Positions 1-12,289 of a DNA stretch of 64,000 bases are shown here, one piece after another. The notes below the pieces were generated by a model. The model ran no database searches. It worked only from the letters and a program-made list of their open reading frames with translations, and was not told where the DNA came from. The position numbers and the translations under genes were made by a program. Location of the stretch: positions 3,598,805 through 3,662,804 of the forward strand of contig NC_052132.2 in NCBI RefSeq assembly GCF_016086655.4, written 5' to 3'. How positions within the stretch are numbered: the first letter of the stretch is position 1; each line of letters begins with the position of its first letter. The stretch comes from Lepeophtheirus salmonis (lineage: Eukaryota > Arthropoda > Copepoda > Siphonostomatoida > Caligidae).

Positions 1-1940
1 AATTAAACAACATCAAACACAGACGAATCCCAGAAAACATATGGGATCAAGAGAAAATACGCAAAAATATAATAGTTACAAATCACTCAAAAATCAAAAT
101 TGTGATTTCATGAATTAATTTACAGATTATTCATAGATTTAAAAACTATATATATTTATACACATTTGTATCTTGTTCATTAAAAAATTTAATTATATAA
201 GTTCCTGAATAAATAAGAAATACCTATTAGTTATTTATATTAGTTTGTATGCCGTCAATAGTTACTTCATGCGTTTTGACTTGCAAAAAACCGACTACTT
301 AATAAAGTCAAAAAATTACAAACAAGTTCAAAAAAATTATAAAATAAGTTTTTTTCTTTTTCTAATGCCTTAATTATAATAACTTTTTTTTAATTTGATC
401 TCATTTTGTATTACTTCTGCAACGCTGGAATTTTGACCGGAGGAGGGTAACGGTATTTTATAGCTCAGACAGAAATAATTAAGAGGTCATTATCAACACC
501 TAAACCATCCCCTGATCCATGATAACTTTGAATTTGGTCAACTTTAAAAATAGCAAACACACTATTGTGGAGTATTCTTTAACACTTCTACTTTTTTTCA
601 CTATCACACAAGCGATCCCTCCCAATATTTTTGTTGTCTAGTGTAGAATATTTTCTAAGAGTTCCTCTGGCGAAATATTTCTTCAAACTATTAGTGTGCT
701 TGGTGTTCATGCAAAATGTGGTGTTAAAATGGATGCTTTTGAATAATGATACCTTTTTTTTTACACCGTCTCAATAGCTGAGTTTATTCGTTAATAGTAA
801 TACTATATACTACAACGCAATAAAGCACGAGCAGGCCTTAATTTATCACAACTGCCTCTGCGTTTTTGTTAGTGCATATATAGTTATAATAATCTATAAA
901 TCGATCTACGTCAATTGACGTCAGCCAAGCTCAAGGTAGTTCAAAATTCCTGCACTTTTAGTGTTACGCAAATAAATAAACTTTTCTTATAAGATCAATT
1001 CTAAAATGAGTTTTATCTTTGAAATATTGTCGTGGCTTATCTCAAATTGAAATTATATAGATCTTTTTTGAGGGTTCTTTAAAAAGTAAGTTAAGAATTT
1101 CAGCTATCAAATGATATACTTTTAAACTTTTGTAAATATTCGTCTTGAAGCTCTGAATCTCAGAATAAAAATCCCGTATTTTTATTTCAAACAAAGATAA
1201 CTCGAGTTATGAGCATGATACATGCATTTGGTTTTATTACTTTTTTAACATATGGTTTTGAAATATATCCACATAAATTATTGTTATGTTCAATAACAAA
1301 TACTAAATAGCTTTGAGCCTTAAAAATAGCCAAAAATAAAAAGAACTTTTGACCTTTTTCTGAAGGCTATGACGTAATTTATAAAAATAATGCCATATAT
1401 GGAATCAAGGGACCAAACACTACTGAGCAGAGCATATTCTATTTTAGTGCTTTAAAAAATTGAGATTTTGATAGACAGTGTAATAAACTATAAATTAATT
1501 AATTTGTGGTCTACTATTATTAACAACTAGATATAATATTTATAAGATAAATCCCACGCCTACGTTCTAAAAAACATGAGAGTTGTTGTCATCAGAACCA
1601 AAATAAGGAAAGCAGAAGATAATCGTAGAATTCTTCTATAACTCCTTCATCAAAAAAATATTATCCTCAATTGGTACGATTTTCTTAAATAGTTAACTTC
1701 ATAATGCATATAAGGAAAAATTATAATTCATAACATACTAAAAATATTAATTAATTATTTATTTTCTTCAATATTCATTATTGGTTTTTTTTTTGTATTA
1801 TGCATATTTGCTATTAAAAAGAATACAATTAAAACTAATTCAACAAAAATTAATGCATTATGGGGTGAATTAATTAAAAAAGAACTTATTAATTGATATA
1901 AGCAAATCCAGGATCCACCAACAAAGGATTATGTTCAAAA
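1..1940. other. AT-rich non-coding stretch, no gene seen
   Basis: No reading frame with recognisable protein similarity on either strand. Homopolymer A/T runs dominate. The only motif noted is a palindrome containing a consensus CRE (TGACGTCA) at 908-923, listed separately. Confidence 0.6.
908..923. promoter_or_regulatory. Palindrome with consensus CRE motif
   Basis: Positions 908-921 read ACGTCAATTGACGT, a perfect 14-bp palindrome, and TGACGTCA at 916-923 is the full cAMP-response-element consensus bound by CREB/ATF bZIP factors. No gene is visible downstream, so a regulatory role is unsupported and chance occurrence is likely. Confidence 0.2.
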
Positions 1941-1944
1941 GTTA

Positions 1945-2100
1945 CAAATCGATTTTGATCAAACTTGGTAGGATGATTATGAATGGTCTCATTAGAAGGT
2001 CATTAAATTTTGAAAGGCAAAGGTACCACAAAATCTAAAGAATATATTATTGACCTAACTTTAATTCAGATTCATAACTCAGTGTGATTTTAAGCTTATT
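1945..2100 (+). repeat. Left arm of diverged inverted repeat
   Basis: Matches the reverse complement of 2560-2700 by eye. The best block runs from TTTTGATCAAAC near 1953 to GGTACCACAA near 2030, with the shared AAGGTCATT core. About 460 bp separates the arms. It could be the termini of a fold-back or non-autonomous DNA transposon, or two copies of one interspersed repeat inserted in opposite orientations. No coding capacity is seen between the arms. Confidence 0.55.
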
Positions 2101-2559
2101 TTTAAAAAAATGTTATTTTAATTGGTAAGGTGGAGTTTTACTGATTCAGTAAAAGGAATCATTATAGCATTAAATTTACTATATCTGACCTAGGAATCTT
2201 CTTTGAAGTCTATACAGATAATCTATATTTCCTTCTCTAGGAACAACGCAAGTGCGAACCAACGTACATTTAGTTCAAGATAATAATTTCTCCCAACTTC
2301 ATTGTCCATTGAGCTACGTCGTTCCGTATGGAAGAAATTGAGATATATAACTCAATTTTATTTTTGGCACTGGTTTTGCACTCTACCGAGTACACATTCA
2401 AGTTTTCCCATCAATTAATAATTTCAATAGAAAAAGCTTAAATACTATCTTAATGTTCTAAAATAGAATGGATACTCCGCCCTACGATCATTTTCCTTAT
2501 TTCTTTTTAAAAGAAAGATCTTTATTAAAAATACACAATGAAACCAATTTGATCTTTGT

Positions 2560-2700
2560 AACTTAATATGTCACAAAGTTATGGTCGATTATGAACTTTT
2601 AATTAATGTATTGTGTTACTTTGACCTCTCAAAGTTGAATGACCTCTTACTCTGACCATATATAATCTTTTGTATCACGTTTGATCAAAATATATCTTTT
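2560..2700 (-). repeat. Right arm of diverged inverted repeat
   Basis: Reverse complement of the 1945-2100 arm. It contains GTTTGATCAAAA near 2680 and AATGACCTCTTAC near 2637. The arms differ by many substitutions and small indels, so the event is old. Confidence 0.55.
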
Positions 2701-5420
2701 ATTTTTGCCGTAATTCTGGTGACTAACAAAAAAACAGAAGCAAAAACATAACCTCAACTTCGATGCGGAAGTAATTATCTCTTTTTTCCTTACTTCTTTT
2801 ATATTATTGAGTTTAATTACTTTTAACTTTACGCATAGAGTAACAATTAAATCATGAAAAAGTTACTTCTATTCTTTGTATCTTTAATGTAAATAACCAC
2901 ATATAAAGCAATATCGTCAATCACAATATTTCAGTGATTGTGAATAAGTAATTACTAATTTTTAACAAGATTATAAAGGATGAATAAAACGTAGATGAAT
3001 AGATAATAAACCAAAAATGCCGATATGAAGGAATAAACTAAAATTGGTTGGCAATTAAAGATGTAGAAATAATTCCTTCGAAAAGTTTTCAAAAGATAAA
3101 TAAGTCAAAATTTTCTCCCATAATACAAAACCCAAGTTTATTATTGTTAGTTAAGACATAGAGTACGAAAATAACTATTAAAACATTAAACTGCAGTAAC
3201 CTTTAATGCTTTAAATTAAAAATCCCGTTTTGAAAATATATATTGGATTCGTGTCCATAGTTTGAAGCAAAACACGACATAAATAAAAATGAAATGTTAT
3301 AATAATCGATGAGACTATTCCAACACGATCCGGAAGATAATTTAAAAAAAAACTTCCTTGAATACAGTTCCTACAAAATGTGTAATATATAAAGAGAAGA
3401 AAAATGAAAAATAAAATTGGGATACTTATACTTTTATAATATTTTTGTAATTGTTTATGTTTAATGTCCATATTACTATTTTTTATAAATTGAAAAAAAT
3501 GATTTTGGAACTTTTCATACAACATTTTAATTCTGTATTTATTGAATATTCTATTTTATAAAAATACAGAAAAATATTGTCTTTTAATTTTGTTAAATTT
3601 TTGTATGAATTTTTTTCTTATTTATACCAGAGACTTATTGGGTGACGTGTTATAAATCCATATATTAAAGAATGCATTATTTTTTCACATGAATTGAAAT
3701 GCATAATGAATAATTGTGATCCATTTGTCTAAAATATAATAACATCAATTACAGATATTTATTTTATTTTAAAATCAAGTTGATGTTCCTCATTCTTATT
3801 GAAGAGTACTTTTTACCCATTACATTTGAATATCATATATCTGTGACATTTTTCTAAATAGTTATATAATATTAAAAACATATAAATAAGTAGATTTGAT
3901 TGATAGACATGATAAATTATTTATAGTTGAGTACCATGAATCTCTTTTCTCTCTGTTTTCACGATTTTTTTGTTTCATTTTCTTCATGTATTTTTTAATG
4001 CAACCATCAATCATGAGAGATGTTGTGGTATTTGTACAATAATTGACTTTTACATTATCAGTAATAGAATATATTTCTCATGATCCCGTTTCCCAGGATT
4101 TCTAGCAGTTCAACACTTATGGGAAATTAGGTTGTTGACCGTAATGACAACACCTATTAAATAATGAGAAAAAGAGGATAGAACACACGCAACAACTATT
4201 TTCCCTTTTTAGTTCTGAAAGGTGCTTCTTTATATTCCACAAATGGTATCCTTCCATGACCCTTCTAAGACGTAGTCTACCTGTAACTAGGAAATTGAAA
4301 TATAAATAAAGTTGTATAAAATATGTATTGGAAAGGGGTCGAGTTTTTCTAGTTGCCAATCTGAACAGGCTTTTTTATTTTCCATTGCAGTTATCATTAT
4401 TATTTGATTCTTGAATACCGAACATTCTAATCATAATGTAATGACTAGTGTGTGTTCTCATAAGAGAGAAAGAGTAAAATTGAAGGTTTATTTGGGAGTT
4501 GTATGTGTAAGTCACAAAATATGGAATGTGGTTTGTCTTTATTTATAAGACACAAATATAAGTTTATTTTCACATATTTCAAAAGTTATTAAAAAGAAAG
4601 TCATTCCTTGAATTACTACATCACTTTTCATCATTTTAAAATTTCACTTGTAGGGTTTTAGGGGTTACATCTCGATATTCAATAAATAAATTACCGATTA
4701 CACATAACGCTTATGAGGTAATATAACTGTATAAATAAATAATTTTGTGACTGTTTATTCTCACTTAAGGATTGATTAAGTGCATTGACAATTGTTAAAC
4801 ATATTAATATTAGGTTAAAACATATATTATTGTTATATTATTTATATATGTGTTTCATTTTTTTCAGTCTATATTTATATTTTGTTTTGATAGTTTTGCT
4901 CTATAATATATTCGATAATTGATTCATTAATTAGAATTATCTATTTGTAAATATCTAGGCATGTAGTCAAAATTTAAGTTTTTGTTGACTACCTTCATTG
5001 GTTTTAGGTTTATTTATAAATGCCTTCAATTAAAATTCATCAATATATTGAATACTAATTTCGGCGCAGAATTTCATAATAGTTACAAGGCATCGAAGTA
5101 AAACAAAAGTTACCATTTGTTATTCAATATTTTTATAAATTAAAAATGAGATTTCTATATTCAAAAAATTATATCTCCAATAAAAAGAATTCAAAACAAT
5201 ATTCTCAGTAATTATAATATTTTAAAACTAATAGCAGAAGACTTATACTTCTTGAAATTGAATGTGACAAAGAGCAATGTTTTGATTGAATTATTTTACT
5301 TCAAGATAAATAATAACACATTATCAATTCGCATATATTATTGATGACAAATATCGACACATATTTGTTTGTTCTATCCCCAAACCGAGTATTTTCATGA
5401 ATAAAACCTACCTATACTGA
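2701..5420. other. AT-rich non-coding stretch, no gene seen
   Basis: Open frames here (for example minus strand 3211-3525 and 4117-4359) are low-complexity, hydrophobic or AT-driven, with no domain I recognise. I see no transposase motifs, repeats or RNA genes. Confidence 0.5.
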
Positions 5421-5582
5421 ATCGATATTGTAATAACTCTTGCCTATATCATTGCAATATATTGAGGGGGGCTTATTTCCTTTCTCTCACACCTGATTGC
5501 AGCCGACCTAATAAAACTTTATGACGACTAAGCTGCTCTTCTTAAAATTGTCGGGGATACCACGTTCATATTTAGTTTTTAT
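5421..5582. repeat. Copy A of a diverged ~165-bp direct repeat
   Basis: Aligns by eye with 6801-6975 in the same orientation. Shared blocks include TAACTCTTGCC, TTATTT(C)CTTTCTC, the TTGCAGC / CTAA-AAAAC region and GGGGATACCACGT. The two copies flank the transposase fragment and its 5' flank at 5573-6400. Read on the minus strand both copies give a similar short peptide with a shared RERK motif followed by a stop, so they may be decayed coding sequence. Confidence 0.5.
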
Positions 5583-6400
5583 ATTTTTTCATATCGTCAT
5601 AATGCACGACAATACAGTGTTTTTCATTCGCCTTCTGTACATCAAGGACATCAGGATCATAGACCTCCTCGAAGTACTATATGCAAACTCATTCATAGTT
5701 TTAGATGGCGATGTAAGGAGGGTTTTTGAACTCTGGAATATCCTAATAGGTTTTTATTAAATGGAACTCAGTTACTGCGGTTGTCTGAGCATCTTGTACT
5801 CGCTCACTTTTAGTTAAGACTCAAACGAAACTGACATGCAAATGCTATCTAAAATCTGCAGATACCAAAGTTGGACCAGTAGAGCAACTTCCAGGGGTAG
5901 ACACAACATCTTTTTTTCAGGGTTAATAGCAATTGAACCCTGTATCTATCTCCTTAAGAAAACATTTTGTTTTTACTTGCTAATTAATCTTCGTCTTTTC
6001 AAATAAATGCCCTTTTTCCTTATCGAAAATTGAGTTCTTACACATTTATGTGAATTTTATGTATGTCATCATTGTATAAAAATACAATATTTTTCTATTA
6101 AAACAGACGAAGTAGCATTTTGATGTTAAAAAATATCATTAAAGATAAGTGGGTTGTCCATTTTATTGTTACTTTATTTTTATTGTGTTTATGTTTAAAT
6201 GTATATTTTTCGTATTAATGTTGGCATTTTCTTATATACAAATATCTACTAAATAGTCAATTACTTTTTCAGGGAATAAAGGAAGTAAAATAAGTGTCTA
6301 CACTATGTATATAGGTGGGTAGGTATGCAAAATGTGTACATTTATTATTCTGATTTTTTCTTTTGCCTTTTAAGGATTGTTATATTTAAAATTATTATGT
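5573..6400 (-). pseudogene. Tc1/mariner transposase 5' fragment (family shared with 16.1-17.6 kb)
   Basis: On the minus strand, 5870 down to 5573 aligns with the N-terminal transposase region at 16.68-16.92 kb. Both contain GATGCTCAGA, then a GGGTTCC/GAGTTCC block, a TAC(AC)ATCG block and a decayed peptide whose HYDDM at 5.6 kb matches HCDNI at 16.9 kb. The non-coding flank 5880-6400 also matches 16.1-16.68 kb in reverse orientation, including the GTCTACCCCT / GTATCTACCCCT block. Known for the family: the N-terminal helix-turn-helix domain binds the terminal repeats and the catalytic DDE/D domain cuts and joins DNA. Here the catalytic domain is absent and stops interrupt the frame, so this is a dead fragment. 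The plus-strand frame at 5521-5760 is a shadow. Confidence 0.6.
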
Positions 6401-6800
6401 GATCATGTCTGCCTGAATCAAGTCGGGTTCCCTTTTATCAAATTGAGAGTCCATTGGAATTAAATAAATATGTCGCAAGTTTGCTTTCCTAAAGGCACAT
6501 ATGATAGTAAGAAATTCATTGGTGCATCAAAGGTCGTAATAAGATGTGTTGTTAATTACTTTGATAGATAAATTTATCCCTAAATATACTTTGCTAAAAA
6601 CGTAGAAGTTATTAAGTACTAGTTGAAATAAGATAAATTTGGGAAATGTTTTTTTTTTGAATAACGTAATAGGTTTTTGTATTTTCCAACGCTGCTATCC
6701 ATTATGATTTAATTTATGTAATAATATAATCTAGCTTTAAAGTAATAACTTTCGATTGTGTAAGTTTAAGTCTTTAAAAGACTGGATGTGGAAATTGAGA

Positions 6801-6975
6801 ACCAATATTCGAGTAACTCTTGCCCATATCTTTGGAAAATATTGAGTTTTTCTTATTTTCTTTCTCGCGCAGCTTCTTGCAGCTTATCTAACAAAACGTT
6901 ACGACAGGTAAGCGCTGTTTTCTTTCAAAAATTTTCCAATTGTCAGGGGATACCACGTATATTTTTGGGTTATAT
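6801..6975. repeat. Copy B of the ~165-bp direct repeat
   Basis: Partner of 5421-5582. On the plus strand this copy has a splice-like context: a pyrimidine tract ending in CGCAG, about 35 bp, then ACAG/GTAAGC. Copy A lacks the GTAAG. That could mean a decayed exon or chance. The plus-strand ORF at 6788-6988 spans the repeat but has no recognised domain. Confidence 0.45.
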
Positions 6976-8490
6976 ATTTTTAAAATAAGGACCAAAAATT
7001 AACCTAAAAAACTGACACATTATTAATCGTTACAAACTTTCTTTATTTAAAATATAATACTTTTTTTTGTTGTTGACGGAATTTAAAAAAAAAGAAATAT
7101 TTATAATTATGATCAAATGAGAATTGAGAATACCTAAAATATAATGAAATACTTAAATATTATAGTATTTCTTATTTACAAGCATTATCTTGCTTTCTTT
7201 AAAAAAAATTCAGGAAATCAAAACCCTAGTCGGTAATTATCTTGACTATGTTCCCACCTGTCATCATGATTGTTTGCATTCAATATGATTTATTAAGAGT
7301 AATGTAGAGAAAAAAACAAATTCGCTATATCTATAAACTACATACATTTATAAAATTCTTAATCTGTTCATTCTTAGCGTTTTAGGGCTTCTTAATGGAG
7401 GCTTAAGATTGTTGTCACAGTACCCAGTAGACTTCTAATCAAACACATAAAGTTGTATTATAATAATTTACATACATATAGATATCCAGACGAACTGATC
7501 TAAATCAATTTAAATATGTGAATGAACAATTTGAGTATTTGTTCAACATAAGAGGGCAAAATATAAGAATAATTCTTGCTGCAAGTTGTTGTAGGACTAG
7601 ATCTCTGCACCCTTTTTTTTTTACAAGGAGATGGTTCGTCAGGTGTTTGGCGGTGCATTAAGAAATTAAAATTAATTATGAACTCTTCTGCTTTTGCAAA
7701 AAGAAGATTAAAAGTTAAGTGAGGAAAAAATATTCAAGTTAGGTCATCTTTCATATTATTGTCTTATTGTATTGTGTGTAACTAAGTACTAATAAATGTT
7801 CTTTATTAGACTTATAAAGGTGTAGTTCATCTTCCAAGGCTATCACCTAATTGATAAAATCACGCCACTTATTATAGTTGTTAATTATTTTTCTGATGTT
7901 CTTAAATTTTGATTTATAATCAACGTATATACTGCCTATATTTTTCATTTATTTTACAAAAAGTACTGTAAATGAATACTTTTAAATTTATTAGAAAGGT
8001 ATACGGACCACACATAAACAGGAATAGACTATCAAGATTATTTTATGAAAACTGCATCATTGGCAAAAAGTCTATGGACACCTTATCAAGATTTGCAGAA
8101 TTCATTCTCCAAACTAATCAAGGACACCACAGGATGAATACCACTGAAGAATGAAATCTTAATCCAGTTTCATCTCATTCTTTCTCAGATTTGGGCTACT
8201 AAACATTCAAAATGTGCTTAATTTCTTTGCATGTACCTCTTTTACAAATATATGTAAAATTGTATCATTAAAGTCAGAGTCTAAATAAAACATCATAATG
8301 TATCAGTTAATAGGATGTGAGCGATTACACAATTCGTTTCTGATAATGAGATTATTAAAGTCGTCAATTAATTCTAAAGTCCTGTTTTGCATAGGTGTAG
8401 ATAATTGAGTTGGCAATTATATATGAAGAATTCTAATATCCTTTTTATCAATTGATGATAAATTGACGTATTTTTATCGATGATATCATC
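6976..8490. other. AT-rich stretch, no gene supported
   Basis: A 60-codon frame at 7972-8154 (plus) has no recognisable motif and is not convincing. No repeats shared with the rest of the window were seen. Confidence 0.45.
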
Positions 8491-8501
8491 ATTCCATTTT
8501 G

Positions 8502-8508
8502 TATAAAT
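8502..8508 (+). promoter_or_regulatory. TATA-box-like element upstream of protease fragment
   Basis: TATAAAT starts about 55 bp before the ATG at 8558. That spacing fits a TATA box with a short 5' leader of about 25 nt. In such AT-rich DNA the motif is common, so the support is its position ahead of a signal-peptide-like start. Confidence 0.35.
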
Positions 8509-8557
8509 ATGCTAAAATAATTGAGAGTAAACATATATCAAATCAATATACATAATC

Positions 8558-8805
8558 ATGAGTACATTAGTATTCGTTGCTATTATGTCGTCTTCATTAA
8601 CTAATCCCAAATATCCAAATACTTGTGGTTTGGAAACCAATCTGTATGGATAAAAAAATTATTTGAAAACAAAGGAGCAAGGAATCAACTTTCCTGCCTA
8701 GCTTTTGTAACTACCTTTGGTTATTGTACTGGTTCTGTTTTGGATGACAATTGAATTATTATTGCTTACCATTGTATTGATCTTAATGGTGTTGCAAAAG
8801 TTTGT
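8558..8805 (+). pseudogene. Trypsin-like (S1A) serine protease, 5' fragment
   Basis: Known role of the family: secreted proteases with a His-Asp-Ser triad, made as zymogens. The ATG at 8558 opens a signal-peptide-like segment (MSTLVFVAIMSSSLT) followed by a propeptide-like Cys (NTCGLETN). A KII stretch sits where the activation cleavage is expected. In another frame, from about 8685, comes LAFVTTFGYCTGSVLDDN, then a TGA where the family has Trp, then IIIAYHCID. That matches the conserved strand before the catalytic His and the His motif itself (usually TAAHC). A stop near 8650, a frame change and the TGA make it non-functional. Homology to the dispersed repeat begins at about 8800 and cuts the fragment off, so the Asp and Ser regions are missing. 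It is the only host-type gene piece I see; a decayed retained copy is the simplest reading. Confidence 0.55.
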
Positions 8806-9440
8806 ATATAGCATATGGCGTAAGACCTATTAAAAAAAAAAAAAGAATTGATATGTTTTTGCATTTTTCGTATATTTTAAGATGTGATAAGCTCAAAAAT
8901 AAATATTTAGTGGTCTAAGTATGTTCTATACAAGGCCTCATCGGCCTTAAAGTTTTTCAAAATGTATATTTGATGATTTTGCGTGGTTTTAAAAAAATAA
9001 TAATGATAAAACACACCCTTGAATGCCAAAAAAGACATGAAAATAAAATAAAACCATTTTTGAATAATAATTTATATATACTAATTATCTAAGTATAAAA
9101 ATGTCCTCGCTGAATTAAAGTAAATAGAAATATCTAGGTGCACAGACTGCAGTATTAAAATTGTATATTCACAATTACCCATGCCATTTTATCTTATATT
9201 TAGGCATTTTTCGTGGAAAATATAGATATTTTTTCGAAAGATTATGAACTTATCTCAATTTCTTAGTTTATAATATTTTTTAAATTCCAATTTGAAAAGC
9301 AGAATTATAAGCCTTTTATATTATTTTACATGTTTTCTTAGACTTCTATTATTAAAAACGTAAAATTGTGACAAGACATTATTGAATAAAGTTATTAATG
9401 AATTAGTTTAGCAACTTATTTGTTTTTATCAATGAAATGG
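8800..9440 (+). repeat. Dispersed repeat, inverted copy at 15.23-15.87 kb
   Basis: The reverse complement of this segment aligns by eye with 15232-15870. Matching blocks include AAAAACTTTAAGGC, CATACTTAGA, TTTTTGAGCTT, TTTTTACGTTTTTAAT and AAGAAATTGAG. It lies just upstream of the hAT-type pseudogene, so it may be the 5' flank of that element. It abuts the protease fragment. Confidence 0.6.
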
Positions 9441-9722
9441 CTTGGCAAAAGTGATTTACACTGAGAATGACTTACCCCCCCAAAAATTATGAAATGTGAA
9501 ATAATATGGAATACTGCTGATAATTTAGGACTATTTCACAACACATTTGCAGCATTTGTTTTTACCATGAGCAAAATCCAAAAGGTCTGAATTATATATT
9601 TTCATAGTCAAAACAGGATGATCTCAAGACATTAAACTAATTAAAACTGCATGCCATTATTCATTGAAGATGTGCCTTCATATAATGCACTACACAGGGA
9701 AATCAAAATATTGAGAGACTTA

Positions 9723-10545
9723 CATCCCGGATATTCTGAAGGAAAACTTTTGGGAGTCCTAGTGATTTGCAGCTCAACAGAAGAATGTTAAGCCAACGCA
9801 CTAATAGATCTATAAGAGACATTAAAATTCAAGAATAGGATTACTGCCCTGGTTTTTGACACTATCTCTAGGAATAGTGGAGTTTACAAAGGGAACCGCT
9901 TAGCTTATATAAAACCAATTAGCCATCAAGATATTTTATCTAGCATTTAGACAACACATACTGAATGTAAATGTAGACCAAGTTTGGGAAAATGTGTTTA
10001 GTACAGTCTGTAGAAAATCCCTGGTATTCACTACACTACAAGGACAGATGAAATAACTTGAATAAAGAATATACAAAAAACCTCATTATTAAAAGATTAT
10101 GGCTTAAAGGAAAAAAGGCAAATTGTTTAATAGAATGTATAAAATTTTGAAATCAGACACATCTCAGAGAGCTCATTGTCAAAAAATTGCCATAACTTAC
10201 TACAATTTCACTTCTCCTATAGGTACTCGCAATTCATCAACGACGATGGATGGCCATAAATGTATACTCCCAAAAGATGTTTTTATTCATTAAGGAAATA
10301 TGATAAAGGTACAATGAAAAGCTGGGTAGGATGGAAAAATGTGGATGACTTCAACATTTGCAGCAGATGCTCCAGTAAATGACTTGAAATTTTCCCTGAC
10401 ATGTTATTGATCAGAAGAATTGAAAATTATTTAGCATAGGTCGTCATAAAGAAACTTTATAATCACATGTGGTATTTGACATTCGCTCTATTCAGCAATG
10501 CTTTAGATTATGATCAAAAGAGGAATATAGCCCTGAAATTATTTT
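9723..10545 (+). pseudogene. hAT-type transposase pseudogene (KRBA2-like)
   Basis: Several conserved blocks of this arthropod hAT-like protein family appear in order across shifting frames: GYSEGKLLGVLVI at about 9729; a continuous frame to ITALVFDTI at about 9840, followed by SRNSGVYKG (family form VFDTT.SNTG..KG, around an acidic catalytic residue); AIHQRRWMAINVY at 10229 (family form GA.HHARWMAKAIY); and HMWYLTFALFSNALDYDQKR at about 10460. Known for hAT proteins: cut-and-paste transposition with 8-bp target duplications. At least three in-frame stops and several frameshifts make this copy dead. The normally conserved CRHH motif is degraded to FRQH near 9950. The N-terminal part is not recognisable, and no terminal repeats or target duplication were found. 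Confidence 0.7.
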
Positions 10546-11555
10546 TGACTAAACAAACTTGATAATTTTACAAGAGGAAAACCTATATTTTAGATTATAA
10601 CTGAAAAAACTAATTTAAATAATCTTATTGGTCCAGAATCCCAACATTTTTTTTGCCCATAATGAATATAAATGAGGTTACATTAGTTTCCCGAGCCTGT
10701 TGCATCATGGTCAAGAAATGAAGACTACATGAAAGCAAAAAATCATATTAAATTAAATTATGAAATTATTACAGCTACTAAATAAATTTTTTTTAGTGTG
10801 AACTTAAAATCTTAGAACTGCGGGACTACTTTATCCCAGAAAGTGCGATAACATAAAGAATAGTAGGGTACTACTACAGTTCTAAAACTTTCCTTCAACA
10901 AGTTTTTTCTGCTTATATCCACATTTGTTTGAAATCGAACATATATAATGTCCCAATGGTCATTAAACATGTCAATTTAACTTTTACAGAGAAGGAATAT
11001 TTGGATGTATTTTTAGTTTATTATATTTATTCTTTTAAATAATGTTCTGTTTGTATTTTTTTGTAGTTCTTCGATTGATTTGTATATTGTATATCTACGG
11101 AACTAGAGGGAGATTATGTAATACCCGATAAGTAATTTATTTTCTTAAATAATAAATTTAGTTATAATATGAAAAAGAATTAATAAAATGTATACCTAGT
11201 TGAGAATATAACAATAATAAAAAGTAATGAATGACTTCTTCGGATGAATGAGTCGTTTATAATAAAGAAATTAATGTTTTTACTGAGAAAAGGACATCAA
11301 AAACCGTATATAACAAAAGCTTATAAAAAAAGGTTAAAAACACTCAACTCCTTGACGCAAATATTCGAAGAAAGTTAGATGTTCCACCTCACCTTTAAAA
11401 AACTACGCTTAGGATCTTTGCAGTTATGAAAAAATTGGGAATTACTGCTCTAAAGTAAGATATTTATGAAGAAATAACCATATTTTGTAAAAAAGAATGA
11501 TATACAGTAGCCAAAATTACGGACTAAAATCACTCAGTATTATATTTTGGGAAAT
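10546..11555. other. AT-rich stretch after the hAT pseudogene
   Basis: The first 100-200 bp may hold the decayed 3' end of the hAT pseudogene, but I cannot align it. The remainder shows no gene, repeat or RNA structure. Confidence 0.4.
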
Positions 11556-11559
11556 GCTT

Positions 11560-12140
11560 GGTTATTATAATTTTTTTGAAAAAAAAAAACCCATAAATTA
11601 TTTTGTTAAATTTTAGAAATACACAGGTATTAACAAAATTTGAATATTTCACAAAAAATTCAAAAATCCACAGATGTTAAAAAAAATTTAATTTCAAAAT
11701 TCAAATATTAATTTTTTTTTTTTCAAAATATTTCAAAATTCATAGCTATTCACAAAAATTATTTTTTTGGAAACAAAATAGAAAAACTAATTTCATATAT
11801 TTTAAAAATCCATAGTTATTTACAAAAAAAAAAAAAAGGTTCCAATAAAATTTGAGAAGTTTTATTCGAAATATTAAATTTTTGTTAAACCTACGTTTAT
11901 TTTCAGAAAATTAAATTTTTGTAAAAAATTTCAAAAACCCAAAGCTTTTCAGAGAATAATAATTTTTTGGAGAAAAATTTATATAATCCACAGTTATTTA
12001 CAAAAAAGTAAAATATTTAGAAGAAAAATTAAAAATTAAATCGTTTATAAAAATTTAAAAAATTAAATCGTTTATAAAAAAATTTCAAAAATTAAATCTT
12101 CTAGAAAATATTTTTTAAATTAAATTTTTTGCTTTACTCA
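11560..12140. repeat. Degenerate AT-rich minisatellite
   Basis: Variants of a motif of roughly 60-70 bp recur: TTTCAAAAAT, then CCACAG or CATAG, then TTATTTACAAAAA, then a run of A or T with TTTTGGA. Near 12034-12110 a shorter unit, AAATTAAATCGTTTATAAAA, is repeated directly. No coding potential. Confidence 0.6.
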
Positions 12141-12226
12141 GTAATTTGCCGGAATGACATTTTTTTAATAAAAATAAATCTTACTTAGAAATTACCCCTA
12201 TTTTTTCATCCCGACCAATATCAATA

Positions 12227-12248
12227 GGGGGGGGGTGGGGGGAGGAGG
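12227..12248 (+). other. G-run, possible G-quadruplex
   Basis: A run of nine G, T, six G, A, GGA, GG in otherwise AT-rich DNA, followed within 40 bp by a C-rich stretch (ACCTCACCCACCCTG ... ACCCCTCC) that could pair with it. The tracts are enough for a G-quadruplex in principle. It marks a small GC island of about 80 bp. Confidence 0.45.
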
Positions 12249-12289
12249 CTACGCACCACAACCTCACCCACCCTGCAGACACCCCTCCA

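Noticed and set aside
5573..5680. Minus-strand VHYDDMKK read at first as a cytosolic sulfotransferase motif
   Set aside because: The surrounding sequence aligns with the transposase N-terminus at 16.7-16.9 kb, where the same position reads HCDNIG, so it is transposon-derived.
7972..8154. 60-codon plus-strand ORF as a small gene
   Set aside because: No domain, no regulatory context and no repeat elsewhere; such frames are expected by chance.
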